Source: an uncultured Eubacterium sp. (GTDB lineage Bacteria; Bacillota; Clostridia; Lachnospirales; Lachnospiraceae). From it: a stretch of 64,000 nt of DNA. The position numbers and the translations under genes are program-made. Below the pieces are notes generated by a model. That model did not search any database. It was not told the origin of the DNA and was given only the letters and a program-made list of their open reading frames with translations. The stretch lies in the NCBI GenBank assembly GCA_934320655.1, contig CAKRFN010000002.1, forward strand, positions 248,001 through 312,000. The letters are read 5' to 3'. Positions 17,118-26,515 of this stretch are shown piece by piece (the first letter of the stretch is position 1; every line of letters starts with the position of its first letter).

Positions 17118-19571
17118 CTACGCCTCACCCAGCAGCTTCTGCACGAGCTTGACGCAGCTGGCGGCATCCGCCGAATACCCATCTGCCCCGATCTCCTGCG
17201 CAAAGCTGTCTGTGATACACGCCCCTCCAATGATGATCTTGCTGGTGCACCCGCGTTCCTTTGCGAGCTCCACGACATCCTTCATGCGCATCATCGTCGT
17301 TGTCATGAGCGCAGACAATCCAATCACCTGTGCATTTGTGTCGAGTGCCGTCTGCACAATCGTATCGGCTGCGACATCCTTGCCCAGATCAATGACATGA
17401 TAGCCATAGTTTTTGAGCATAAGCACGACCAGATTTTTGCCGATGTCATGGATATCACCCTCCACTGTCGCAATCACGATCGTTGCTGCTTCTCCCTCAT
17501 CATCACTGCGCGCCAGCAGCGGCTCAAGATGCTCGATCGCGGTCTGCATCGCACTCGCGGACGCAATGAGCTGCGGCAGGAAATAGATCTGCTTTTCAAA
17601 TTTATCACCGACATCATTGATTGCAGGGGTCAGGCTGCCGTTGATGATCTCTCCGGGCGATGCGCCGCCCTTTAATGCCTCCTCCACATACGTCACGATA
17701 TGCTTCTTATCACCCTTTAGCACACTCGTGAAAATAATATCATCACTTCTGATATCGGATGCGGTATTTTTCGCGGCTTCACGCTTTGCCTTTGGCTGCG
17801 CGACCGCCTCTTTTTCGGCAAGATGGCGCTCATACACCTGCATACGGTCAATATAGCGGATATCACTCTCCGGCTTATGCAGCAGCATATCCGATGCAAA
17901 CGCCGCGTTCATGAGCAGATCCTGTGACGGATTCGCAATCGCCATCGTCAGTCCGCGCTCAATCGCCATCGTCAGAAATGCCGTGTTGACAAACGGACGG
18001 TTCGGCAGACCAAACGAAATATTTGACAGACCGCAGATCGTCGCCAGCCCTAATTCCTGCCTGCAATAATGGATCGTGTCAAAGCACTCCAGCGCCGCTT
18101 TCGGGTTAGCTCCCACCGTCGCGGTCAGACCGTCCACGACGACATCCTCTTTCGTAAATCCGAGCGCGTAGGCATGTGATAAAATCTCGCGCACAATCGC
18201 GCGCTTGTCCTCTACCGTCTCCGGAATGCCCTCATCCGAGAGCGGCAGTAAAATAAACATTGCACCGTATTTCGCCACAATCGGCAGCAACCGCTCGATT
18301 TTCACCTGCTCCAATGACACAGAATTGACAAGTGCACGACCCGGATACAGACGCAGCGCCGCCTCGAGCACATCCACATTGCTCGAATCCAGACACAGCG
18401 GCAGGCTGCTCGCCGTCGTCAGCTCCTCGATCGCCGCCAGCATCATTTCCTTCTCATCGATGCCATTCATACCCATGTTGACATCTAAGATCGCAGCACC
18501 GTTTTCCTCCTGCTCTGCCGCCATCCGGCACACAAGATCGAGACTGCCCTCGCGCAACTCTGCCTGCAATGCTTTTTTACCGGTCGGGTTGATACGCTCA
18601 CCCACCACAAGAAAATTGCCGTCTAAGTTGATTTCCAACACACCGCGCTCCGTCGCCAGCAGACGTTTTTTCTCGGTAGAAACCTCCGGCACAGGCAAAT
18701 GCTTTACCGCGTCCGCCAGTGCTTTGATGTGTGCGGGAGTCGTTCCGCAGCAGCCGCCGACAATCGATGCGCCCGCCTCCACGAGTGTTGCCCCCGCTGT
18801 GGCAAATTTCTCCGGTGTCATGCGATAGACCGTCTCGCCATCCTCCAATTCCGGTAAACCTGCATTTGGCTTCGCCAGCACCGGAATATTGGCGATCTCA
18901 CGCATCTGTTCTACTGCGGACACCATCTCGGCAGGTCCTGTCGAACAGTTCAGTCCGACCGCGTCTGCGCCGAGGCTCTGCAACACGACCATCGCCGTTT
19001 TTGCGTCCGTGCCATACAGCGTGCGCCCATCCGACTCATAAGTCAGGCTCGCCATAACCGGCAGATCACACACCTCCCGGATTGCAATGAGGGCGGCGCG
19101 CGTCTCCTGTAAACTCATCATTGTCTCCACGATAAACAGATCCACTCCGGCATCTGCCAAGACTGCCGCCTGCTCTTTATATACCCCAACCAGTGTCTCG
19201 AACGGCAGATCACCGATCGGTGCCAGTTGTTTGCCGGTCATCGTCAGATCGCCTGCAACCAATGCCCCGCTGCCTGCAACCGCCTCTTTTGACAGTGCGA
19301 CCAGCGCACGGTTCATCTGCTCTAACTGATCCTGCAATCCATACTCCTCCAGCTTGATCCGGCTGGCGGTAAACGTCGGCGCATACACAATATCCGTGCC
19401 CGCCTGCACATAGGCGCGCTGAAGATCAATCAGCGCCTGCGGATGCTCTAAAATCCACTGCTCTGGGCAGACTCCGGTCGGCATACCCGCCCGCTGCAAA
19501 TTCGATCCGGTCGCCCCGTCCAAAATTACGATCTTTTGCCCGATCATTTCTCGAAATGCTTTTCTCGTCAT
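17118..19571 (-). CDS. metH: Cobalamin-dependent methionine synthase (short form)
   Basis: About 817 aa. Domains in order: homocysteine-binding barrel (zinc cysteines in GLNCSTGP and GGCCGTTP, residues 1-290); pterin-binding barrel (VGERINPTGKKALQ, LDVNMGMNGIDE, residues 310-580); B12-binding cap (FTSVLKGDKKHIVTYVEEALKGG); and Rossmann B12 domain with the DxHxxG motif (GDIHDIGKNLVVLML). The C-terminal SAM-dependent activation domain is absent, as in many Clostridia, so reactivation must come from a separate protein. I chose ATG 19571 because GGGAGA is 7 bases upstream; ATG 19586 has no ribosome binding site. The start lies 15 bases after the fused methyltransferase/MTHFR gene. Confidence 0.94.
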   Translation of the reverse strand: MTRKAFREMIGQKIVILDGATGSNLQRAGMPTGVCPEQWILEHPQALIDLQRAYVQAGTDIVYAPTFTASRIKLEEYGLQDQLEQMNRALVALSKEAVAGSGALVAGDLTMTGKQLAPIGDLPFETLVGVYKEQAAVLADAGVDLFIVETMMSLQETRAALIAIREVCDLPVMASLTYESDGRTLYGTDAKTAMVVLQSLGADAVGLNCSTGPAEMVSAVEQMREIANIPVLAKPNAGLPELEDGETVYRMTPEKFATAGATLVEAGASIVGGCCGTTPAHIKALADAVKHLPVPEVSTEKKRLLATERGVLEINLDGNFLVVGERINPTGKKALQAELREGSLDLVCRMAAEQEENGAAILDVNMGMNGIDEKEMMLAAIEELTTASSLPLCLDSSNVDVLEAALRLYPGRALVNSVSLEQVKIERLLPIVAKYGAMFILLPLSDEGIPETVEDKRAIVREILSHAYALGFTKEDVVVDGLTATVGANPKAALECFDTIHYCRQELGLATICGLSNISFGLPNRPFVNTAFLTMAIERGLTMAIANPSQDLLMNAAFASDMLLHKPESDIRYIDRMQVYERHLAEKEAVAQPKAKREAAKNTASDIRSDDIIFTSVLKGDKKHIVTYVEEALKGGASPGEIINGSLTPAINDVGDKFEKQIYFLPQLIASASAMQTAIEHLEPLLARSDDEGEAATIVIATVEGDIHDIGKNLVVLMLKNYGYHVIDLGKDVAADTIVQTALDTNAQVIGLSALMTTTMMRMKDVVELAKERGCTSKIIIGGACITDSFAQEIGADGYSADAASCVKLVQKLLGEA

Positions 19572-19586
19572 TGTTATTTCTCCCAT

Positions 19587-21461
19587 TTATGTTGTCTGAT
19601 GTAATCCGGCGATGATCTCACAGATCAGGTCTGCACGGTTAAATGGCGTCATAAAATAGTAGCCATCCGCGATATCCTTCAGCTTGTCCGCCAGCTCAAG
19701 TGATATTTTCACCGCTACCGCCTGTGCATCCGCACGCGACATCTGCGGGTCATACTGACAGAGGATCTCCTCCGGTATCGTGATACCTGCCATCTCGTGA
19801 TGAATAAACATCGCATTTTTATAGCTGACAAGCGGCATGATTCCGCAAAAAATCTTTGCCCTGCCGCGAATTGCTTCTTTTATATATGCAATCCGTTCAA
19901 TATCCGAGTCCGAATAAATCGGCTGCGTGAGGAAATACTCACAGCCCGCCTCAATCTTTTTCTCCATACGCCGGATAATGCCATCGGGATTGGCTCCGTG
20001 ATAATTGAGCGCACCGCCCATATGCAGCGGATCATCCGCGTATAATTCTTCATTCATATGTGAGACATATTCCATCAGACGAATCGAATTCATGTCAAAT
20101 ACACCTGAAATCGTTCCTCTGGCATCACGCGCGACCGGATCTCCGGTCACGATAAGAAGCTGCCGGATGTCATTCATATGCTCTGCGAGCAGCAATCCGC
20201 GCAATCCGATGATATTGCGGTCACGGCAGGCAATATGCGGCATGACAGGAATACCGGTCTCCCGTATCAGTCTGGCAGCCAGCGCCCCCGCATCCATGCG
20301 CGCACGCGCCATCGGTGAATCGGACAGTGTCAAAAGATCCACGCCCGCAGACGCCAACAGCTTTGCCCCGGCACATACCTTTGTGATGTCACCGTTAAAT
20401 GGCGGATCCATCTCGACAATGACCGGTTTGCGGTCAAGCTGCTCCGGCTCTAAAAACAGCCGCTCTGCCACGCCCACATGTGCTGCTCCCTCCGAGCCGC
20501 ACCCGCTGACATCCTGCGTATGTATGACTGCCGCCTGATCCGTTGCGGGTAACGGCGCAATCGCCTTTTTTTCACGCGGAACCTGCGACAACGCCTCCAC
20601 CAGATCCGCGATATAGCGCGGTGTCGTTCCGCAGCAGCCGCCAATAATATCGACGCCCAATGCCGCGATCTTTACACTTTTTTCTACAAAATACCGCTCA
20701 TTTTCGGTATAGATCGTCTTGCCGCGCAGCGACAGCGGATAGCCCGCGTTCGGCAGGGCGCTCAAAAATTTGTCACAATAGGGCTGCTGCGCCTCTAAAA
20801 GCTGCAACAGGTGTCCCGCCTCGACCCCACAGTTGTAGCCGTAGGCATCCACCGCAGCCATCGCAGGCTGTGCCACTCGCTCGTTGATGCGGCGCACCGA
20901 CAGTCCCGCTCTCGTATATCCGCTCCGGTCAAACGTGAACTGTACGAGCACAAAAGCCTGCGGGCACTTTGATTTGATATACTCTGCGAGTGCTCCGAGA
21001 TATTTGTCGTCGCGCTGTGATTCAAACACAAACACCTGCGCCCCGCACTCTAAAAACACATCACACATCCTTCGGTAGTCGTCCAATACCTCCGCAGCAC
21101 TCTGCTCATCATTTTCCCCGACCGGTCCGAAATCCGCTGCGATAAAAATCTCCTCCTCACAGCCGCTCTCCGCCCGAAAATCCTGAATCGCAGATTCTGC
21201 AACTGCATAACCCGCACACAGACCATCCAGCCGCTCCTTTTCATCCGGAAAAAACACTGGACTTAACGCAAACGTATTTGTGCGCAGCAGTCTCGCTCCG
21301 GCACGCAGATATTCGATATGAATTTCGCGTATCCGCTCCGGATGCGCGAGGTTTTCGCGCTCCGGAAACGGATCACTGTCTCCATATTTTTTCTCGTAGT
21401 AGGTGCCCATCGCGCCGTCCGTAATGAGCCGCCCATTGCGTAGATATTGCTGTATGTTCAT
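19587..21461 (-). CDS. yitJ: Bifunctional homocysteine S-methyltransferase / methylenetetrahydrofolate reductase
   Basis: 624-aa fusion like Bacillus YitJ. The N-terminal half (residues 1-285) is a homocysteine S-methyltransferase barrel with GYNCGVE and GGCCGTTPRYI zinc cysteines. The C-terminal half (from about residue 320) is an MTHFR-type flavin barrel with VIVEMDPPFNGD, MPHIACRDRN, LLIVTGDPVARD, and CEYFLTQPIYSD. It makes 5-methyl-THF for MetH, encoded 15 bases downstream. The pair forms a methionine-cycle operon. A strong hairpin lies just upstream of its ribosome binding site (AGAAAGGATA). Confidence 0.94.
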   Translation of the reverse strand: MNIQQYLRNGRLITDGAMGTYYEKKYGDSDPFPERENLAHPERIREIHIEYLRAGARLLRTNTFALSPVFFPDEKERLDGLCAGYAVAESAIQDFRAESGCEEEIFIAADFGPVGENDEQSAAEVLDDYRRMCDVFLECGAQVFVFESQRDDKYLGALAEYIKSKCPQAFVLVQFTFDRSGYTRAGLSVRRINERVAQPAMAAVDAYGYNCGVEAGHLLQLLEAQQPYCDKFLSALPNAGYPLSLRGKTIYTENERYFVEKSVKIAALGVDIIGGCCGTTPRYIADLVEALSQVPREKKAIAPLPATDQAAVIHTQDVSGCGSEGAAHVGVAERLFLEPEQLDRKPVIVEMDPPFNGDITKVCAGAKLLASAGVDLLTLSDSPMARARMDAGALAARLIRETGIPVMPHIACRDRNIIGLRGLLLAEHMNDIRQLLIVTGDPVARDARGTISGVFDMNSIRLMEYVSHMNEELYADDPLHMGGALNYHGANPDGIIRRMEKKIEAGCEYFLTQPIYSDSDIERIAYIKEAIRGRAKIFCGIMPLVSYKNAMFIHHEMAGITIPEEILCQYDPQMSRADAQAVAVKISLELADKLKDIADGYYFMTPFNRADLICEIIAGLHQTT

Positions 21462-21490
21462 ATTGTATCCTTTCTATAGTAATGATGTAT

Positions 21491-21527
21491 GCGGATTGCT
21501 CCATTGCAAAGCAATTCCCGCAATCCT
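21491..21527 (-). promoter_or_regulatory. Leader hairpin before the methionine operon
   Basis: On the minus strand a two-part stem forms: GGATTGC with GCAATCC outside and ATTGC with GCAAT inside, separated by short bulges. No T run follows, so it is not a simple terminator. It ends about 15 bases before the ribosome binding site. I do not recognise it as a known SAM or cobalamin riboswitch. Confidence 0.45.
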
Positions 21528-21592
21528 CGCCCACCTCAAACTCCCATAAAATGTTGTATTCACACCATTTTATTCCGTTTTCGGTGTTCGGC

Positions 21593-21653
21593 GTGTCAAT
21601 AAGTATTATTTGCTCATTTGTGCAAGCACAATCGCAAATGATACTTTTGACAC
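21593..21653. repeat. 61-bp near-perfect palindrome
   Basis: Outer arms GTGTCAA / TTGACAC, middle arms AAGTAT and ATTTGC with complements, and a tip TTGTGC-AA-GCACAA make almost the whole 61 bases self-complementary. It lies 11 bases after the stop of the second cysteine desulfurase gene. No T run flanks it on either strand. It could be a REP/MITE-like unit or a stabilising 3' hairpin. Confidence 0.6.
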
Positions 21654-21663
21654 TTACATCATT

Positions 21664-22800
21664 CTATCTTTTCTTTAGGATTTTTACAAGACGTTTTAAT
21701 GTGCGAAGTGTCTCCTGTAATTCCTGCACTGTCGTATCCCTGCCGAGCGTCATGCGGATACATGCATACGCCTGTGCATCACTGAGTCCGACGGCTTTTA
21801 GCACGTGCGACGGCTCGGCTTCCGATGTATTGCACGCGCTGCCAGCAGATACACAGATGCCTGCCTCATCCAGCAGCAGCACCAGATTGGACGCCTGTAT
21901 ACCCGGAAAACAGATATTCAGGTTGCCGGGGAGCCGGTGCGTCTGGCTTCCCACCAGAAATGCACCCGGTATCTCGCTGCAAATATGATGGATCATGCGG
22001 TCACGCATCCACGTTTCGCGCTCCATCGTCTCATCCATATGTGCAAATGCAAGCTGTGCCGCCTTTGCCATGCCGACAATGCCCGGCACATTTTCCGTTC
22101 CGGCACGCCTGCCGCTCTCCTGCGAGCCTCCGTGAATCATGCTCTCCGTGCGAAGCCCCTGTTTCATATATAAAAAGCCACAGCCCTTCGGTCCGTAAAA
22201 TTTATGGCTGCTCGCACTGAGCATCTGCACGTTCCATCCGGTTACATCAATCGGGATCTGTCCGTATGCCTGCACCGCATCCGTGTGGAAAATAACACCT
22301 CTGCGCCGCGCGATCTCCCCGATCGCCTCCATATCCTGCAAGGTTCCGATCTCATTATTTGCGCACATAATCGAGATCAGCACCGTATCCTGCCGGATCG
22401 CGTGCTCCAACTGCTCCAGTGAAATGCGTCCGTCGCGGTCTACGGGCAGCTCTGTGACCTCAAAGCCGCGCTTTCGCAGATACTCACAGGTATTGCCGAT
22501 CGCATGGTGCTCAATCTGTGTCGTGATCATATGCCTGCCCCGGAATGCATATGCCTCCATTGTCGCCTTGAGTGCCCAGTTGTCGCTCTCTGTCCCGCCG
22601 GACGTAAAATAGATCTCCGATGTCTGTACGCCTAGCGTATCTGCGATGATTTTTCTGGCGTTCTCCACTGCCTCCCTGCTGTGCTGACCGAACTCATACG
22701 GTGTTGAGGCATTTCCGTACCGTCTTTGATAATATGGCTCCATCGCAGCCCGCACCTCAGACGCGGTAGGCGTTGTAGCCGCATGATCCAGATATATCAT
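21664..22800 (-). CDS. Cysteine desulfurase (NifS/IscS family), second copy
   Basis: 378 aa starting MIYLDHAATTPTASEV. PLP lysine in SASSHKFYGPKGCGFLY, histidine in TTQIEHHAIGNT, active-site cysteine in CVSAGSACNTSEAEPSHVL. The short HKFYGPKG form and long flexible loop around the cysteine resemble group I IscS/NifS enzymes. I chose ATG 22800 because GGAAGGAAA precedes it and the protein then begins at the usual point; an upstream in-frame ATG at 22848 adds 16 non-family residues. It lies upstream of the methionine operon on the same strand but is separated by 200 bases with two hairpins. Confidence 0.93.
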   Translation of the reverse strand: MIYLDHAATTPTASEVRAAMEPYYQRRYGNASTPYEFGQHSREAVENARKIIADTLGVQTSEIYFTSGGTESDNWALKATMEAYAFRGRHMITTQIEHHAIGNTCEYLRKRGFEVTELPVDRDGRISLEQLEHAIRQDTVLISIMCANNEIGTLQDMEAIGEIARRRGVIFHTDAVQAYGQIPIDVTGWNVQMLSASSHKFYGPKGCGFLYMKQGLRTESMIHGGSQESGRRAGTENVPGIVGMAKAAQLAFAHMDETMERETWMRDRMIHHICSEIPGAFLVGSQTHRLPGNLNICFPGIQASNLVLLLDEAGICVSAGSACNTSEAEPSHVLKAVGLSDAQAYACIRMTLGRDTTVQELQETLRTLKRLVKILKKR

Positions 22801-22875
22801 ATTCTTTTCCTTCCCATCTGCCGGTTCTAGCCACGCCCACTTTTCCATATATTAAAGCAATACTACTCCCCGCAG

Positions 22876-24168
22876 GTGATTACCTTGAACAAAGCGATCA
22901 ACTGGAGCAGCCATCCGCTATTCACCGGAACAGTTATCCTCACTGCCACCGGACTAGCCAGCAGAATCATTGGTTTTCTATATAGAATATTCCTGACACA
23001 CACGATCGGTGCAACCGGACTGGGTATCTATCAACTGACCTTTCCGATTTTTGCATTGTGTCTGTCACTGTGCACCGGCGGCATCCAGACTGCAATCTCA
23101 AAATACACCGCAGAAGAAAAAAATATGGCGGCTTTTCTCTGTGGTTCCGGTGTTTGTCTGTCACTGTCGACGGTATGTTCCGTCCTCTTATACCGCCATG
23201 CACCGTGGCTCGCCGTCCATATCGTATCCGAGCCTGACTGCGCACCACTGCTGCGCATCATCAGCTTTTCGCTGCCGTTTGCGTGTATGCATGCATGTTT
23301 TAACGGTTATTATTACGGTGAAAAAAAGACGACTGTCCCTGCCGTCTCACAATTATTGGAACAGGCGGTGCGGGTAGGCTCTGTCTACCTGTTCTACCTG
23401 ATCCGCGTCGAACAGCACGCCGCACTCACGCCCGCGCTCGCCATGTGGGGTACGGTGTGCGGTGAAGCTGCTGCATTTCTATTCTGCCTCACGACGTTTC
23501 ACCTGCGTCGGGTGCGCCCGACCAAAGCTACCCTGCGGCGCATCATACGCTTTGCGACTCCGCTCACCGGCAGCCGTGTGACACTCAACCTGTTTGCCAG
23601 CGCAGAGGCGATCCTGCTGCCGCAGGCGCTGGTGCTGTTCGGGCTCTCTCGCGAGGATGCGCTCAGCGTTTTTGGCACACTGACCGGTATGGCACTGCCG
23701 ATGATCCTGCTGCCGACCGTCCTGACCGGATCGCTCTCGGTGCTTCTGCTCCCTGCCGTGTCAGAAGCGGCAGCCGAGGGAAACCGCGCCCGCATCAGCC
23801 GGACAATCCGGCGCACCGTGGAGCTGTGCGTGATTCTAGGACTTGTCTGTACACTCGGCTTTCTGCTGTTCGGGCGGCTGATGGGGACGCTGCTGTTTCA
23901 CAGCCCGCTCGCCGGAGCCTATATCACGAGTCTCGGTTTCCTGTGTCCGTTTCTGTTTCTCGCGGGCACTCTGAACAGTATTCTGCACGGATTAGAGCTG
24001 ACGCTGTATACCTTTGTGATGAATCTGGCTGCCTGCGGGGTGCGCCTGCTCGCAATCTGGCTGCTCGTACCGCGCTTCGGGCTGTACGCATACCTGTGGA
24101 GCATGCTCCTCAGCCAGATCCTCCAATCCGGAGCATATTTGTGGAGACTTTGGCATCTGCGACGTTGA
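22876..24168 (+). CDS. SpoVB-like polysaccharide/lipid flippase (MVF family)
   Basis: 430-aa membrane protein with 12 or more hydrophobic segments. The N-terminus (TGTVILTATGLASRIIGFLYRIFLTHTIGATGLGIYQL) is typical of SpoVB/MurJ-like MOP flippases that move lipid-linked precursors across the membrane. At 430 aa it is shorter than Bacillus SpoVB (about 520), mainly at the C-terminus. The GTG at 22876 is the longest start. A TTG at 22885 has AGGTGA 5 bases upstream and may be the real one. It diverges from the second cysteine desulfurase gene and precedes tspO. Confidence 0.85.
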   Translation: MITLNKAINWSSHPLFTGTVILTATGLASRIIGFLYRIFLTHTIGATGLGIYQLTFPIFALCLSLCTGGIQTAISKYTAEEKNMAAFLCGSGVCLSLSTVCSVLLYRHAPWLAVHIVSEPDCAPLLRIISFSLPFACMHACFNGYYYGEKKTTVPAVSQLLEQAVRVGSVYLFYLIRVEQHAALTPALAMWGTVCGEAAAFLFCLTTFHLRRVRPTKATLRRIIRFATPLTGSRVTLNLFASAEAILLPQALVLFGLSREDALSVFGTLTGMALPMILLPTVLTGSLSVLLLPAVSEAAAEGNRARISRTIRRTVELCVILGLVCTLGFLLFGRLMGTLLFHSPLAGAYITSLGFLCPFLFLAGTLNSILHGLELTLYTFVMNLAACGVRLLAIWLLVPRFGLYAYLWSMLLSQILQSGAYLWRLWHLRR

Positions 24169-24201
24169 TGACACAATACATTTTAACAGGAGGAACCTCA
24201 C

Positions 24202-24666
24202 ATGAACATCCAATGGAAGAATCTGACGACAGCCATCGCAATCCCGCTCGCCGTAGGCGGATTGTCTGCCCTGTTGACGCAGGACGGCATCCGCACCTTT
24301 GATCAGGTCGTACAGCCGGCACTTACACCTCCCGACTGGGTGTTCCCCATCGTGTGGACGATCCTGTTTGTCCTGATGGGAATCGCCTCGTATCTGGTCG
24401 CCACCACAGATCCGCAGCCGGAGGCGCTCCTTCTCTATGCCGTACAGCTCGTATTTAACCTGTTATGGTCTGTCTGGTTTTTTAACTTCGGGTGGTATCT
24501 GTTTTCATTTTTCTGGCTCATCGCGCTCTGGTTTCTGATCCTCGCGACCACAATCGCTTTTTACCGGATCTCAAAGCCCGCCGGATATCTGATGCTTCCC
24601 TATCTGCTGTGGGTCACATTCGCCGGATACCTGAATCTGTGCGTCTGGCTGCTGAATGCCTCCTGA
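24202..24666 (+). CDS. TspO/MBR family protein
   Basis: 154 aa with five membrane segments. The motifs LTPPDWVFPIVWTILFVLMGIASYLV and LVFNLLWSVWFFNFGWYLFSFFWLIALW are the TspO signature (tryptophan-rich, PP-W-FP). Family members bind porphyrins and similar ligands in the membrane; the role here is not known. It starts 33 bases after the flippase stop, with a very strong AGGAGGAACCTC ribosome binding site. Confidence 0.93.
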   Translation: MNIQWKNLTTAIAIPLAVGGLSALLTQDGIRTFDQVVQPALTPPDWVFPIVWTILFVLMGIASYLVATTDPQPEALLLYAVQLVFNLLWSVWFFNFGWYLFSFFWLIALWFLILATTIAFYRISKPAGYLMLPYLLWVTFAGYLNLCVWLLNAS

Positions 24667-24687
24667 TCCGCACCATCCAAAACAATA

Positions 24688-24735
24688 CGCCCCGACAGAA
24701 AACGATGCCATTCTCCGTCCGGGCGCTTTTCGCAA
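24688..24735 (+). terminator. Terminator after tspO
   Basis: Arms CGCCC...GAC and GTC...GGGCG enclose a loop of about 20 bases, followed by CTTTT. It lies at the convergent end between tspO and the ABC exporter genes. Confidence 0.55.
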
Positions 24736-24781
24736 TTTTTATTGATTACGCTTATCTTTCACTTTTATTGATAACTTTCAT

Positions 24782-26515
24782 TTATAACTTCCATCCTGCT
24801 GCCTGCTGCTGCGTATCTGCCATATGGCGGTAGATACCGTTCTGCTCATAGAGCTGCGCGGGCGTGCCGGACTCTGCCACTGTACCGTCCTTTAACACAA
24901 CGATGCGGTCTGCCTGTGCGACCGTGCGCATACGGTGTGCGATGATCAGCACCGTCTTGTTCCGGATCAGTCTTGACAAAGCCTCCTGTATGAGTGTCTC
25001 GTTGTCCACATCGAGCGAAGCCGTCGCCTCGTCCAGCAGGATAATCGGTGCATCCTTGAGGAATGCCCTTGCGATCGAGATACGCTGGCGTTCTCCGCCG
25101 GACAGCTCACAGCCGTTCTCACCGATCATCGTCTGCCAGCCATCTGCCAGTTTTTCCGCAAATTCCTCACAGTGCGCGAGCTTTGCAGCCGCAAGCACCT
25201 GCTCATCCGTCGCCTGCGGATTTCCGATACGGATATTTTCCATGACCGTATTATTGAATAACGTGACATCCTGAAATACGATCGCATACAGCGACAGCAA
25301 CGTCTCCGGATCGATCTCTGAAATATCCATTCCGCCGACGCGGATCGTTCCCTCGCTAATATCCCAGAATCTCGATGCCAGTCTCGACACAGTTGTCTTA
25401 CCGCCGCCGGACGGCCCGATCAGCGCTGTGACCTCGCCCTGCTTTGCCGTAAAGGATACATCGCGAAGTACCGCATCCTCCTGATTATAGGAAAATCCGA
25501 CATGTGAAAATTCAATGTCATAGCCGTCATGTTTCATCTCGGTCGCTCCGGTCTGGATGTCATGCGAGAGGATCTCGTCTAGTCTCGCACACTGCACATC
25601 CACGCTGATGACTGCCGCCAGATTCTGCAAAGAAATCTGCAACGGATCATAGAAGCGGGATGCCACGAGCAGAAACATGAAAAATGTGAGTACGTCGAGT
25701 TTACCCTGTACCAGCAGAATACCGCCTGTAAGCGCAACTGTCGCAATACCGAATTTTAAGATCATCTGTGCGCCGGACACAAAAACCGCCGTCGTCAGCT
25801 CACTCACAACCGCATGCTTTTCCACTGCCTGAATCTTTTGATCCAGCCCTTTCATGTAATCATCCTGTGCGTTGTTCGAACGCAGATCCCGCACAGACTC
25901 CAGCCCCTCCTGAATGCCGTCCGCGAGCTCCATTTTCAGTTTCATCTGCCGCTCGCTCATACGTCTTTGTACATTTCCAGAGCAGAACACGATGAGAAAT
26001 GCAACCGGCAGCACCCAGAGTGTGGCGATCGCCATCCGCCAGTCAAAGAAAAACAGTCCGACCGCTACGAGTGTCGTGGAGATACAGGAGGCGATCAGCT
26101 CCGGAATCCAGTGTGAGGACCCTGTCTCGATCGTCGCACAGTCCGTCATGATCGCGCTCGTCAGATCCGAGAGATCCTTTTTGCCGAAAAATGACAGCGG
26201 AATCTTGCGCAGTTGTTCTGCCAGCGTGATCCGTCGCACGCCACTCTCCACATAGGTAGCTAAAAATGTCGCATTGTACTGCCGGTATGTAGTGACTGCG
26301 ATCAACAGCAGACATATCGCACTCGCAATGATGTAAAAACTGCCCCTCCCTGTCAGTGATCCGTTCAGATAATCACGCACGAGATAATAGAGCACACCAA
26401 CCGGAAACATCAGCACAAGATTGGAGAGCGTGATACACACGATTGCCCCTATCATATCCTTTGCACCCTGCTCGGAAAGTGCATATTTATGTTGTAATCG
26501 TTGTTTGATCGTCAT
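24782..26515 (-). CDS. ABC exporter half-transporter B (TMD-NBD)
   Basis: 577-aa type IV ABC half-transporter: six membrane helices (residues 20-300), then an ATPase domain with Walker A GPSGGGKTTVSR, signature LSGGERQRISIARA, Walker B ILLDEATASLD and H-loop AHRM. The catalytic glutamate is present. I chose ATG 26515, which overlaps the stop of the upstream half-transporter as ATGA, so translation is coupled; an ORF start at 26563 lies inside that gene. The pair is probably a heterodimer. Its closest look is to the IrtAB/YbtPQ-like group, which moves siderophores, but drugs or peptides are also possible. Confidence 0.93.
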   Translation of the reverse strand: MTIKQRLQHKYALSEQGAKDMIGAIVCITLSNLVLMFPVGVLYYLVRDYLNGSLTGRGSFYIIASAICLLLIAVTTYRQYNATFLATYVESGVRRITLAEQLRKIPLSFFGKKDLSDLTSAIMTDCATIETGSSHWIPELIASCISTTLVAVGLFFFDWRMAIATLWVLPVAFLIVFCSGNVQRRMSERQMKLKMELADGIQEGLESVRDLRSNNAQDDYMKGLDQKIQAVEKHAVVSELTTAVFVSGAQMILKFGIATVALTGGILLVQGKLDVLTFFMFLLVASRFYDPLQISLQNLAAVISVDVQCARLDEILSHDIQTGATEMKHDGYDIEFSHVGFSYNQEDAVLRDVSFTAKQGEVTALIGPSGGGKTTVSRLASRFWDISEGTIRVGGMDISEIDPETLLSLYAIVFQDVTLFNNTVMENIRIGNPQATDEQVLAAAKLAHCEEFAEKLADGWQTMIGENGCELSGGERQRISIARAFLKDAPIILLDEATASLDVDNETLIQEALSRLIRNKTVLIIAHRMRTVAQADRIVVLKDGTVAESGTPAQLYEQNGIYRHMADTQQQAAGWKL

